Made by a program: the position numbers and the translations under genes
Shown here: one piece after another, positions 44,809-57,469 of the stretch
Layout: every line of letters begins with the position of its first letter
How positions within the stretch are numbered: position 1 is the stretch's first letter
Assembly: GCA_013339765.2 (NCBI GenBank)
Contig: CM023457.1
Span: forward strand, 56,507,745 to 56,571,744
From: Haemaphysalis longicornis
Lineage: Eukaryota; Arthropoda; Arachnida; Ixodida; Ixodidae
DNA: 64,000 nucleotides
Reading direction: 5' to 3'
The notes under the pieces: model-generated
Database searches by the model: none
The model's input: the letters and a program-made list of their open reading frames with translations, nothing else
What the model was told of the DNA's origin: nothing

Positions 44809-46948
44809 TCGACAACTATTGTGTTGTACACGTTCCCCTAAAACAGGAACAAAAGCTTGTTCCTCGTTCCTTCCAAATTTTGAAATGAGTTCCTGTTACA
44901 AATTCCTATATTGAGAAAGAAACGCGTTCCAGTTACACTTCAAACAATGTAACGTGTCGTTACATTAACATTATATTTTTTTTAAAATTCAAACCTAGTG
45001 TCCGGTAATCTCAGGTGATATAGCGTGAGCAGTCTGACACTCACATCGAAGTACGTATATTATACGAATAAGAACACCAGTGGCAACAGATTGTCTGGAG
45101 ACAAAAAATCTAACGAAGCGCTCAACGATGAACTTTTTCAGAGCACCGGGCATATTCCAGACATGCCTAAGTGCAACTGTGGTGCTCATCTATACAAGTG
45201 CAACACATATGGCTCTTTCCACTTGGGTCCTCAAATGCTCAGGCAAGATGTTGCGTTTCAGATGTGCGAATAGAAATTCACTCACATGCACGAACATAAA
45301 TATCTTGCACAAGAAACTAGATCGAAATGAGCAATAAATACACGTTTATCAAGGCTGGTTTAATATTACAGCATCAGTCGCGAAAAAATTCTAGAGCACA
45401 TTTTCGCAATTTAGAAGATTCCTTTGTGTGAACTCAGCAGGTGTTGCATCTCGATGTTGGTGTCGAAGAGAGGAACCCATTTTTTCGTCAACACTTCGTT
45501 GGGGCATGCTGAAGAGGCCGTCCACCAAGAACTCTTGAGGGTACTGTCGCGTTGTACTTCAAGATAAGTTGGTTCAGTCTCTCAGGTTCATAAGACGCCT
45601 CCGCTTGTGCTCATAGGCGTGTGCTAGCATGCAACCCATGCTCTCCACGGACACTGGTTGTTTTGTTCATATTTTGTTTGGTGGCCGTAAAACACTATGT
45701 GGAGTAGTGCGCATAACTTTCACCGCTGTGGTTGCCCCTTAAATTTTCGCACACGGAGCAATCGGAGCCAGTGCGTTAACCACAGGGCTTCAGAATGTTA
45801 CTCTCCCGAATTGAGAATTCATGTTCGCCCTTCTGTTGCAGCCTTCTCTCCTGTACCTTTATGCTATTCACTTAGCCGTGCATTTAAGTTCGGCCTCCGG
45901 CTTCTCTTCGTCGGAACGAAGGAACTCTGCGCATGGCAGCAGCCACCAGCTACGCTACCAGACTCAGCTCGCTATCGGTGCCCGGCTGAAGCCCTGGTCG
46001 GCACGGGTCCGTAATAATACACCGCAGTCGTCGCACTGCTATGATGCAAGAAAAGGTGGCGCAATATCTCCAAGCAAAATTCGAAAACCAACGTCAAAGC
46101 AAGCCTGGCACATCACGAAAACTTAAGTCTACTCTGTGCGGGAGAAAGTTTACGGCCGGAGGCGCGTTCAAACGCCATGTCCGTGCTGTGGGGCAATATA
46201 ATGTCTGAGGTCAAATTGGGCTTGCAGCTCCCAGGGGTGGTTGCTGTTGCGCATAAGATAAGATAGCTGCCCCCTGCTTTGGGCGGCAGCGGCAATGTTT
46301 CAAGAATTCGAGGCTGAGAACTTGACGCCTTGTTTTTACACGCGGTGAGAGCAACGCTAGCGACCCAGCAGAGACGTCTCGTACGACCCCTTCGGCTGGC
46401 TCGGCTGCCTGTACTGTAGAGAACACGCGTGCGATAGACACGGTGCAGTCATGCCTTCTCCTGCTCGGCTTTCGCGTTCCACTCTTATGTACAAAATAAG
46501 AGGTCGCGGCAGAAGACGAATAAAAGGGGCGCTGGAGCACCTGTCTCATGCGCATCTGCAGCCGACGTAGTGACATGGCTGCGCACACCCGTTGCAGCCT
46601 GCCCGACAGGCTCGGCGTGGTGCGTGGTTATTCTTCTGCCTTCGACCTTCGAGGAAGTGCGTTCTGTGAAAGGTCGGGCAAATTGGGCAGACTATATGAA
46701 GAGAAACGTAGTAGTGGCCTGTGGCTTTTTGTACTAGCTTCAGCCCTAAAGCCTTGGCATCAAAAACAGCCAAATCGTAGCGATGGAACGTTTACAGAAG
46801 GAACGACGTTCCCTCTGCCGTTCCTTCGTAAACGTAACAAGTTACCGTTGCAGTTCCACATACTCTTAATGGAACGGTGGCGTTAAAAAGCACTAGTTGC
46901 AGAAACGCCGTTCCTTTGAACGCCGTTCCGTACAACACTGCCGACAAC
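44809..46948 (-). mobile_element. hAT-like DNA transposon, degraded
   Basis: The right end CAGTGTTGTACGGAACG (minus strand, from 46940) pairs with GTGTTGTACACGTTCC at 44821 on the plus strand. The flanks TCGACAAC (44809-44816) and CCGACAAC (46941-46948) agree at 7 of 8 bases, the target-duplication length of hAT elements. Clusters of GTTCC/GGAAC lie inside both ends. A minus-strand frame at about 45415-45490 reads VLTKKWVPLFDTNIEMQHLL, like the C-terminal dimerisation block of hAT transposases. The rest of the transposase is not readable, and a CGRKFTAGGAFKRH stretch on the plus strand (about 46140) may be foreign. Confidence 0.62.
45395..45600 (-). pseudogene. hAT transposase dimerisation-domain remnant
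   Basis: Read on the minus strand, TVPS, a frameshift, DGLFSMP, another shift and VLTKKWVPLFDTNIEMQHLL follow the order of the hAT C-terminal domain (PSS-x-x-x-ER-x-FS-x-A ... L-x-x-KR-x-x-L-x-D-x-x-x-E-x-L-x-x-L). Two frameshifts within 60 codons show it is inactive. Confidence 0.5.
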
Positions 46949-48224
46949 TTATAGAAGCCGCTGAAATGTACCACGAAGCCTGGAGGGAGGTCCACGAAAA
47001 AAAATGTCAGCGGCTCCCGGAAACGACAGACGTCCAGCTTCCGCAGACGGCGCGATTAAAACCATTTGGAATGAAAACATTCACCGCGGAGATGTCTGCA
47101 ATCAAGGACAAACGCAGAAACCACTTTCTCCCGAGTGCGAAATAGAAAAAGAAATGAAAACAACTTCTTTGTGGCTGTGCCGGATAAGACTTAAATATGT
47201 ATAAGGCGGCGATAAGAAAAAGAAAAACATCATGGGAGACGTGAGTTCTTCTGCATTGTATATTTAACGAGGTGCTGTCTCCATTTCTACCATGGGCAGA
47301 GCAAGGAAACCGCAATTAGCTAAATGATTTCTGGGGGTTTTTTTTGCAGTCTTGAAGTGCTGAAACGCAATCACGGAAAAACGGACGGCACATAAAAGAA
47401 AAAAAAATAGTTACAGACAGCATGAAAGGATGCAGGTGAGAAAGACACCCAACAAACCACTTGAATGAGTTCCCGGTTTTTCAGGGGAAAGCAATTACGC
47501 TACCAGAGTGAGTGATCTTTATTTATATTATAGAATTTTTTTTACATACGGCAGACCAAGAGGGCTATCGCAGGAGTGTGTAGGTACAATGCATAAGATA
47601 AAAACAGGGTAAGCTCACAAACAGTATTATACAATAATAGTCAAGGCCTCTCAAATTCGTGCACCAATTCCTTGGGCTTTTTTGAGACGTTGCGGCGCGC
47701 ATTTATTTTTGACATTAATAACTTCTTTCTTTCAAGACAATGGAAGACGTCTGTTTCTCCTAACGGGCGTTGAAAATAATCAAACGTCGGTGGTTTTGGC
47801 TGGAGGCCCAGTTTTTTCTTACCATTCTCAGTGTAGCAATGGTTGATTTAATATTTCTGTGGTCGTGCTTTTTTTCTCCCAGAGCTTGCAGTGTGATGTT
47901 TCTGAGGTGATGTTTTTCTTCTATGCTTTGGGGCATTTCTGGGGTTACGGCGTTGTTCCTTGGGTATTTCATGTTCTGACAAAGACAAGTTTTTCAAGCA
48001 ACTTTAAGCGCGGATTTCTGCGCCTTGCTGCTGTTCCTGGGGTAGCCGCCTTTGAGTGACTATGTGTTTAAAACTTTTCACGTAAGACGCGCTGCGGAGA
48101 ACAAAAGAAAGGGACACAGGGGCTTATTATTAGAAAAAACTGCTTTACGTTTGCAGTCCTAACTACGGAAGAAGGGCTGAGTACCGTAAGAGGAAAAAAG
48201 TATTCTGAACGGGCACTTTTCAAT
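46949..48224. other. No recognisable feature
   Basis: T-rich runs near 47340 and 47525. Frames up to 102 codons without motif. Confidence 0.4.
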
Positions 48225-48890
<666 letters not shown>

Positions 48891-50327
48891 TAACAAAAAA
48901 TATTCTGGCAGCGCGAAAGCTGGATTATGCAGCAACAAATTCGAAGTCTATTATGGAACAGAATCAAATGTTTTGTCAAACTAGGAAGGAAATATCAACG
49001 CCAAGGCTCGTTTCTTTTTTACCCACGGTGATGCCACCTGTCTAGGGGCGATGCAAATTCACGCTGCACGAATCGCTACAGCACCCAGCACGAGTATGCA
49101 ACGCCATAGGTCTATTCATGCTTACAGACCATGTGAGAAAACGAAAAAATAACTGCATGAAAAGCTATCGCATGGAAAAAACAGACCTTTCTTCTTAAGG
49201 AATTTTCTAGCTGCAGACCAACTAGAAGTGTGTGTTGTAGATTTTGGGCGAGAAAATAAAACCGAGAGCAGATCACATTTCGATGATAGTCGGCTGAATT
49301 CCAAACTGTGACCAGGTCCGCTGAAAAGTGGACCCTGCTTGCAGCTTTCAGAATCCTGTTTACCCGAGACATGAGGTTTGGGTACGCTGGCAGTGTTTGT
49401 GTTCCAAGTATGATCTCCATACTTGAAAATGGGACGGTCCTCGAAACACTCGAAGCCGTATAGCAGAAAAGAGATAGAGAGGAGGAAAAATGTCGTAAAG
49501 CTCTCCGCATTTCGATACCGCAGCTTCAAAAAGTTCAAGGGCCATACGTTACCCACACGCTTTCTGAAAAGGTGGAAGGGCGGGAAACATACTGTACAAA
49601 TTTTGACAAGAAAGTACAAAAAAACTTTGACCATACACAATAGGCGAACAGGCGCGGTGGTGCAGGCAAAAGAGAAGATAGAACAGCAGTAAGGTCCAGG
49701 ACAAAGCTCAATATGCCAATCCGCATTTCGTTTTGCATCTTTTGACCTGAAAAGCGTCCCCCGGCTATCTCGCAGAAAGAGAGACAGAAACAGGAAGATA
49801 TCAGATCTAAAAACAAACTAGAACAACTTATAAGTATGCAGATAGCTCAAGATATCTGCGTCCGGCTTGTTGCAGTCTGGGCTGGTAAGTTTTTTTTTTT
49901 CATGTTTCCTTTTCATTTTCCTTCGAGTTTCCTTTTACGGCTCGCCTGACACCCGCAGCAAACACGAATTTATTCCCGGATGCGGCGACATCAGGCCCCA
50001 TAATGCAGTGTGCTCTTACACCGTGACAGCATGCGGTCATCTCTACACCCTGTATACTTCTTTTTGTGCAGCTGTTCTTTGACTGCCGGTGTATGTGACA
50101 GCGGACTGGTCAATCGAGAGATTACATTGGCGCCGAAAATAAGATGCGAGGCCTAAAGCGTAGCGAACAGAACCGAGTGACGACCAGTATCCCAGGGTCT
50201 CTTTAGTACCCTCGTGATACGATGGGCAAAAATCAGCCGTCTTGGTATCGAGTAATAAATATAAAATGTTTAATCAAATTGCAGCTGCTTCTGTGCAAAG
50301 AACCAATAACTGGAAATAAACCCCTGG
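48891..50327. other. No recognisable feature
   Basis: Contains a 172-codon minus frame (49122-49640), rich in Phe and Leu, and overlapping smaller frames. No signal peptide, repeat or domain that I recognise; composition suggests chance. Confidence 0.4.
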
Positions 50328-50338
50328 CATTTCTATAC

Positions 50339-50577
50339 CGATTGATTGACAGTAGGGTATAACGCGCCGACGTTACACAGGCGATAGGGGCGCGTAGTGG
50401 AGGACTTTGGAATAATTTTGACCACATGGGGATCTTTAACGTGCGCCGAAGTCTTGAACACGCGGGCGTTTTCGCTTTCCGCCACCATCAGAAGAGCGGC
50501 CGCGGCGGCCGGGAATAGAACCCACGTCGTCGGGCTCAGCAGCACAACGCCTGAGCCAGTGAGCCACCGCGGCGGGT
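50339..50577 (-). mobile_element. Ruka-type SINE, full length
   Basis: Complete order on the minus strand: CCGCCGCGGTGGCTCACTGG head (A box), GGTTCTATTCCCGGC (B box near 50515), GATGGTGGCGGAAAGCGAAA, GCACGTTAAAGATCC, CCTCCACTACGCGCCCC, and an ATTGATTGA tail at 50339-50350 on the plus strand. Flanks CATTTCTATAC (50328-50338) and CATTCGTATAC (50580-50590) agree at 9 of 11 bases and are probably the aged target duplication. Confidence 0.88.
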
Positions 50578-50667
50578 GACATTCGTATACGGAGCAGGTT
50601 CGAATGAATGCAGCGTTGCCTAGCCACGGCAGGATCACGAAATAGGTTATAACTAACGGTAGCGTAG

Positions 50668-51423
50668 CTAAGCATGTTTGCAGTATCGGGAAGCGAGCAT
50701 TCTCGCACGAGTAAAGTTAGCATTTTCTCTTAATATAAACGGGCTGGGAACGACATAACGTGAAGGCGGCGTGTGTTGAGGCAATAAATGTTTTGGTATA
50801 GCTTTATAAATTTTCCCAAAGAAATGGCCTACGGATTTCAATTGGGTATTTCTTGTCCTTCTTTTGTGTCTATACATACAAAAACTCCAACCCAACCTAC
50901 GCAATATATTTCGGCTGATTTCGAGGCTTTCCGTGAGACACGGACAGGGTAACCATGTGGGGTCTGTTCGCGGGTTGCACATTATACGCAATGAATGAGA
51001 GAAGCGGCCACGGAGCGCCACCGGACGTCCGGGATAAGGTTGGGATTCGGAGCGCTTAGTTAACAAGCCTATCTGGGCACTTAACGTCATGAATGCGAGA
51101 CAGTGAGAGCGACAATCTGATAGACGGAGCTTTCGGGGAAATCGCACCAAGGGACAAACCAGGCAACGCTGAGCAGGATTAGTACACGTAAGAATAGACA
51201 ACGGGGAAAAAAGGACGGGTTGACTCAAGCAGGATGCACTATTTATCACTCTCGCGCCAACTTTGATCCGGTCTTCGGTGCCGGAACGGACCGTTGTTTT
51301 TCGCCCATGCAAAAGACCGCAAGTTTTGGTGCGATGTGATCCAGCCCGAGTATTCACGACTCTTCGCAGTTGAAGCGTAACGACGTGTGGCAGCGCGTGA
51401 ACAGGTTTGCCACCGACCAGCAT
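50668..51423 (-). other. 251-codon open frame, no recognised domain
   Basis: The longest ATG-started frame in the window. It begins MLVGGKPVHALPHVVTLQLR. Arg-, Ser- and Leu-rich, with no signal peptide, membrane segment or known motif, and no matching copy in the window. CpG density in the first third suggests it may lie in an old LTR or UTR. I do not claim it is a protein-coding gene. Confidence 0.15.
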
Positions 51424-52074
51424 GCATTCCTTGTCAGGTCATGACTTGATCATTGCCCGTAGTTGTTCATTCAGCCGAGGGAGTTCAATGCAGCTTGAGA
51501 ACTGTAATTCTTGTGGTATTCCAACTGTGTCTCGGCGAAGTTTGCTCAGTAAAAGTGCCTACTGCTGCCGGGTTTCTTCTGGATTTACGCAGAAATAACA
51601 CATACAAACCGACTAATTTGTTTGGTGCAGGGCAGGCGATTTTCTTTTGTTACAAACCCTTACCCAGAGGCGTAGCGGTCAGCAGTCACCCAGTGCTCTC
51701 TGCGCAGCACACAACCGGATTCCTGGCGGCGGTTCGGCCACTCCTCCTCTCGGCGCCAAGAAGAGAGGTACCACCTTGTTACACGTAGAGTGATTAGGCG
51801 AAAACATTTCACCCCCGGGATTAACGGGACTTGGGCGTTCCTACGCCTAAGCCGTTTTGGGGCTGTCTTCCGGATTTCTTCTCCAACTCATCTCTGTGTA
51901 CGACGTTTGGCGACTTAAGTTGTGCTGACTTCATTCACAGCTGTGTGGCAATGCTAAATTCCCCAAATTTCCCTGCAGCATACAATGTCGCAGCAGACAC
52001 AGAAAGAATGTGCCGAACGTTCGGTATTAATCACATTTGTGAAGAGTAGCGGCAAGCTCTCTACTGGCATCCGA
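51424..52074. other. No recognisable feature
   Basis: A 111-codon frame (51453-51788) without motif. Confidence 0.35.
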
Positions 52075-52556
52075 GTGAGTGAGGTGAGTGAGTGGTGAGG
52101 AGTGGGGGGGGAGTGAGGAGGGTGAGAGTGAGTGTAGTGAGTGAAGTGAGGGAGTGGAGGAGGAGTGAGGGGAGTGAGTGAGGGAGGGTGAGGAGGAGGG
52201 AGGGGAGGAGGAGGAGAGGAGGGAGGGGAGGAGGGAGAGTGAAGGGAGGGTGAGATGAGTGAGGGGGAGTGAGATGAGTGAGGTGAGAGAGGGAGGGGGA
52301 GGTGGAGGAGGAGGGAGGGAGTGAGGTGAGGGAGTGAGGAGGGAGTGAGTGAGGTGAGAGAGGAGGGGAGTGAGGGAGGTGAGGGGGAGGAGGAGTGAGG
52401 AGAGTGAGGAGCTGAGTGAGTGAGGGAGGGAGGGAGTGGAGGGAGGGAGGGGAGGGAGGGTGGGAGGGAGTGAGTGAGGAGTGAGTGAGTGAGTGAGTGA
52501 TGAGTGAGTGAGTGAGTGAAGTGAGTGAGTGAGTGAGTGAGTGAGTGAGTGAGTGA
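52075..52556. repeat. Purine-only (GAGTG/GGGAG)n tract
   Basis: Nearly 480 bases of G, A and scattered T made of GAGTGAGTG, GGAGGAGG and GTGAGGTGAG units, ending in about 12 GTGA repeats. The opposite strand is C/T/A and gives Ser/Leu/Pro-rich frames of 177-210 codons that are artefacts. The strand asymmetry could favour triplex or slipped structures. Confidence 0.96.
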
Positions 52557-53857
52557 TCACGCACGAGTTTCGGCTGCAGCCTCCTGGCTGCTGCAGAAGG
52601 CTTCACGCTGGAGTATTTTAGCCACATTTGGGTCCTGCTGAACCGATATTTTCCGGTGTCCCAAAGCGTCTCAATACTTTTTTGATCAATCACTTGTGCC
52701 GCGTGACGTCAAAGAGCTCTGAACACACGTTCTGCCCAAGCCGACTATTTTCTAGCAGGGAGTTCTTTTCCTAAAGGAAACCGAAGGTGATTGAACATTT
52801 GAACTGATAATATATTCTCAAAAGAACATACAGACCCTTGCTGCCGCAACTTAGACTCATTGACGTGCAATACGGCTGTGGTCAGGTCCTCCGAACTCCT
52901 GTCTAATTTTGTGGTTAGACACGCATCAACATTACCTTATATGTCTCATCACCTCGTACAGGTTATTGATATCACACCGTAGCTGCCCTTAGCCTACAGA
53001 AATCCCCAAGATTAACTTTATTTTGAAAATTTTGATGATGCCAGAATGGCACTTCCAAAGGCCAGTGATTCTTGGTTGCACACCAAACGTGACTATTAAT
53101 AGATTATTCAGCACACTACAGAACACAAGGGCCTCTTGACAAACTTTGGATCTAACTTGGGTAGGTAGAAGCTTAATTAGTTCTCAAAGCAATCATTTCG
53201 TAACCAAATCGCATACTGGCCTTATTGTAAACAAAATAGTAACAAATTATCTTTGGGGCAGCATTCCTGACTAGTGCCCCGAAGATGTTCCTTATTTGCC
53301 GAATGAGGAGTTGAGATATGCTTTGTTATCTGAAGCATTGCGAAGTAGCAATAAAGGCCCCGTATGGAAATAACCATCATGTCTATTATTCACAAAGAAG
53401 ATTAAACGAAGTTAATGCCTCACATTAATTTGAACTTTGAAACCAAAAAGAAGATTACCTAAACGTTAGCCTTGACTTTTTTGTGTTACGCAGAGCTCTT
53501 TGCCTTCCGGGAGTTGTCGCGTGGCGCTGCCGCAGACCACGTAATAACTTACCAATAAAAATTTTGAGTTTATCCATAACTGCATAGACAAGCGGTCAAA
53601 TGATAAAAACGAATGAATGGGTAAAAAATAAACTAGCACAGTGTAAAAATACGAAAAGAACTCCCCCTTTCTGCTGCAGCCCACGTGCGTAGCAACCTCG
53701 CTAAACTCTACAAATTAATACGTGTGTTCGCACTGCAGTGCTACCCACGTCTCGCCTCCTGGCAGGTTACATCCGGCCTATTGTCAAGATGCCACAAAGC
53801 CGGGGACATGCGTGCTTCAATATCACTCCTTGGTAGTCATCTCACGTCGCTGTACGT
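52557..53857. other. No recognisable feature
   Basis: AT-rich after 52760. One 72-codon minus frame without motif. Confidence 0.4.
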
Positions 53858-54090
53858 AATTTAAAATAGAATGTGAATACCAGTTGGAAGCTGCCCTCAA
53901 GAGTATAGCACAAGAAGGTACCCCCAAAAGATGTCTGACGACCGACCCCGTTACCAAGACTTATACAATATGCCAAAAGGAGTGCTGTGGCTCAGGATAC
54001 GGGCTTCCTGAATGCATGGCTCCTGATGACTGTTTGGATAAGCAGCCTTTTTCGGTACAGGACAACAATAAGGCCGGTTTTGTCGCCTAG
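53858..54090 (+). CDS. Candidate Cys-rich terminal exon
   Basis: An open frame without an ATG start, running from the stop at 53857 to TAG at 54088, with a CAG at 53881-53883 as possible splice acceptor. After it, the peptide has six Cys in 34 residues in the order C-X13-C-X3-CC-X7-C-X5-C (RCLTTDPVTKTYTIC, KECCGSGYGLPEC, DDCLDK). Such spacing is common in small secreted proteins, but no family is recognised, the acceptor lacks a pyrimidine tract, and no upstream signal-peptide exon was found. Confidence 0.22.
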
Positions 54091-54598
54091 TAAGACACGG
54101 CTTTCGCATTTAGAACATTAGCATTTGTTGACGGTTGATCCCTTCGTCCTTCAAACACGTAGCATCCCTTTCAGACTTTCATAAGAAAGTGGCAGAAAGA
54201 ATTATCGGCCTAAACAACATTCTGGGTTCCTATGCCGAAAACACAAAGATATCGGCCTCATCTGTGCAATGTCAAAAGACAAAGAAACGAGTTAGGAAGG
54301 GTGTCCTTAAAGTGAACATTGAAAGGCTCCTTTTAAATCCTAAATTAGTCAAGTAACGCATTTCCCTACCGAAAACAGGTCATTCTGCAAAGAAAACAAC
54401 AAATACACAAAAAGTATGCAAAGTTGGGAACGACGATGAAAAAAAAAACTCTGGTTGATTCCTCCGTCATAGGAATGGTAAAACACGAAAGTGAAATGTG
54501 CAGCGAAATCAGCAGCTGAGCATGATTTGCGGGTCGGCGGCGGTCTTGTGGGTGCGCTTGGCGAGCGACGTCCTGCTGGCGGGTCGCTTCGGAAAAGG
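54091..54598. other. No recognised feature; one 73-codon frame
   Basis: 54135-54356 is a Lys-rich frame (SDFHKKVAERIIGLNNILGS) that looks protein-like in composition but has no motif I know. It could be an exon or a transposon remnant. Confidence 0.25.
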
Positions 54599-54890
54599 TG
54601 TACTGGCGTCATTTCCGTGACGGATATAGTTGAGTAAAATCTTGGTGTATCCCGGCATAAAACACTTTCGTGTTAAATAAACCCGAAAACGAACAACCTA
54701 AGTAATAACGTACTGTTTAGTACTAAAGGTTGCTTCCCTGAGAAACCCCTGTTGCAGGATGTCTTGGTTTCTTCGTTGTACTGGCGTCATTTCCGTGACG
54801 GATAGTCAGGTCGTCAGTGACGACACGGACGTGACGGACGTCAGTGAAATCTTCGTGTATCCCGGAATAAACACGTTCGTGTAAAATAGC
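54599..54890. repeat. Direct duplication of an ~85-bp block
   Basis: 54599-54680 and 54778-54890 share TGTACTGGCGTCATTTCCGT, GACGGATA, AAATCTT(G/C)(G/T)TGTATCCCGG and ATAAA-CAC-TTCGTGT. The second copy has an extra ~36 bases (GTCAGTGACGACACGGACG region). They are separated by about 97 bases. Confidence 0.88.
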
Positions 54891-57469
54891 TATCGTGGAT
54901 AGGGGTGGGTAACTATGTAACCGACATTAATTCACCTAACGGGTTTACAAAGTAGCCTTCGAGTCTCGAGGTTTTTCCTGAATTGAGATCGTGGGCGCTG
55001 GAAAGAAGAAGTCGTTTCCCCTAAAGTACCGCAGCCATTGTTGGCCCCCTTTTTGTGAAACCACCGCTATTGCAATTATTCTCCTCCTGTTTTTATTTTG
55101 TTCCTGGCAGAAAACTGCCCTCTGCAGCGCTTTCTTCTGTAAGGACTCAATGCGGCCGAACAATTGGGCCATGGTGTCCTGAATTCGGCAGCCATATGGG
55201 AGAGGCAGGTTTCAAATCGCTCAATAGCAGAAAGAGGTTACGTGCGAGTGAAAACGCGGAAGATATAGAAGGGCATGGAAGAAGAGCTGAGAGGCATTAA
55301 GAAACTTTTTCCCCGATAAAGCACATTTGAAGGCTGAGGCACCTCTCCCTTGGGCCATGCATCTTGTGCAATGCTTTTGGTCCCTTAACGTTCAAAGCAA
55401 CGTACAAAATGAAAGAAACTAAAGATATTCCCTAGTTACTGTTACAAGTGGCTGTACTTGAGCCAGGCCCCCTTGTAGCCAAAGTACACTGGGGCGACAT
55501 TTTGAACTGTTTAACACCTTGTTAAACGGCTCCTAGTTAATTGAAGTGATTATCTTACTATTAGCTAACTTCGGGCATTCTTCAGATAAACAAAAATTAG
55601 AGATACGCAAAGATGAAACCGTTCACTTGTAGACAACTGGTTAACGGCACTCGGTCAGTCTCATTTTAGAAATATTTTAAGACAATTTATTTCCATCAAA
55701 CGCAAAACAGCAAATAGTTGCTACCACCATCACCATCATTGTCGTGGTTGTCGTGGTCGCCCTTACCATCCCCATCATGTTCTTTTTATCCGGTCCGAAA
55801 ACAACCGAAAGCAGTTTCATTTGTGCGCTTGTCATCACAATAGCGATTTGCAGATTAAGTGAATGGTACGACGAAAATTGCGGCTGCTTCTGCAGGGAGT
55901 CCCTTGGAACACTGTCTTAGAGATTTCGTAGGTAACCAATAGATAGACTGTTGAAAACTGTTGTGAGACCGCGGAAAGTATAATAAAATCAATGTCGATG
56001 ACTCTAGTACAGAACATATTTCCTCAATGCAAAATATCTCCGACAAATAGTTTGTGAGAGCCAAACACGCCACAGTAGAGGGTAAATTTCGCTGGTACCT
56101 GCAAACCAATGCTGCCTTGAAGGACCGGGTTCATCAATTTTTCTGCTTGAAACATTGTTGAAGAAAATAATATATCTTTGGCACCTACAAGCCCTTAACA
56201 AACCAAAACACCACGAATTAACAATAGCTTCGTAGTAAAGCTAGGTCCCTTGGCTTATATTACTATCACAAATTATTCCAACAGAACGCTGTTGTATCGC
56301 TTCAATAGGCTTACGGTGGTTGTAAGGTGTACATGATTCAAACAGCGCCAGCTTTCAGTCGTGCGTAGCAATGTTTCCGGAGGTTGGAATATCCCTGCCA
56401 GTCGCCAAACGCTGCGTAATATCTTAAAGCCCACATTAAAGCGGCATGTTTGCTTGTGAACACAAATTATGCCCGGTCATACCATACCACGTATCTTAAT
56501 CTGCCAACCGCCCCCAATGACGACGCAATTCAGCCTCGTCATCAATCTGCAATCAGGTAGGTCCTCCCCGGCTCGAGTTAATCCCGCCGGGCCAGACACC
56601 GGCCGCTAAAGCGGGCAACCCACCTTTCTCCATTAGCGGTCCAACAAGACAACCTGTCCGCGCTGAGGTAATCAACTCCGAGTCAAGCAAACGGGCTGGC
56701 GTGACTCAGGTCGTTTCGCCGTCACTGGGTAAATCGGAAGTCAACGAGGTTGTTGCGGGGAAACTTCTGAGGGTGAGGGGACACGAGATAGTGGGCGAAA
56801 GTGAAACATAAGGGAGATGCAATCAGAAAGGCTAAAGTTGGAGAGAGTGAAAGGGATACGCAAAGGACTAATTATTGGGTTGCCTGCGCGACGGGTGCAA
56901 CGCCTCTGTTGGCGCGGGTGAGGCGCACTGCATTATTCAGGGGTACCGCAGCACCGCCACCACGATGGCTCTGTCCGGAAAGTCGGCTCTCGGGGTCAGA
57001 TCCTTTGGTTGACTTCTTGTACCTTGATGCCATTACAGGCGATTTAGAGGAGAGAAGCGTCGGACCACTTGTCCGGAGTACGAACCGTTAGAAAGTTGCG
57101 CACGAATGGAAACATAACAAGATGTCCGTGCTCGAAGTCCGTAACCGACCACGGAAGAACCAAAAGGAGAATCGAATGATGAGAACCCTTATACGCACAT
57201 TTGGTGCTCAATAATGAATCCGAATGATCAGGCTAATTTCCTCGATCATACTACATCAAACGTCTCTTTTGATGGTGAAGGGGATAAACAAATCAGCTGA
57301 AAACAGAACAAAACATGTGCAAAATATCACAAAACGCCTGTTCTTAGACGGGAACGTATTCTTGTATTGCAGAGCTAGAAATGCGAACGGTAAATAAATA
57401 TGGCGCTGATATTCTTAGACACTCAACGTGATCATTCTTCATCTTTTAGTGCCAGACCATAGGAAACCA
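54891..57469. other. No recognisable feature
   Basis: 2.6 kb. GC-rich and CpG-containing around 56560-56760 (GCCGGGCCAGACACCGGCCG), AT-rich elsewhere. Frames up to 96 codons (56801-57091) with no motif. Confidence 0.4.

Noticed and set aside
49122..49640. 172-codon minus-strand gene
   Set aside because: Phe/Leu-rich, no domain, overlaps other open frames of similar length; looks like chance in AT-rich DNA.
52027..52693. 177- and 210-codon minus-strand frames rich in Ser, Leu and Pro
   Set aside because: They lie in the purine-rich simple tract and have no protein-like composition.
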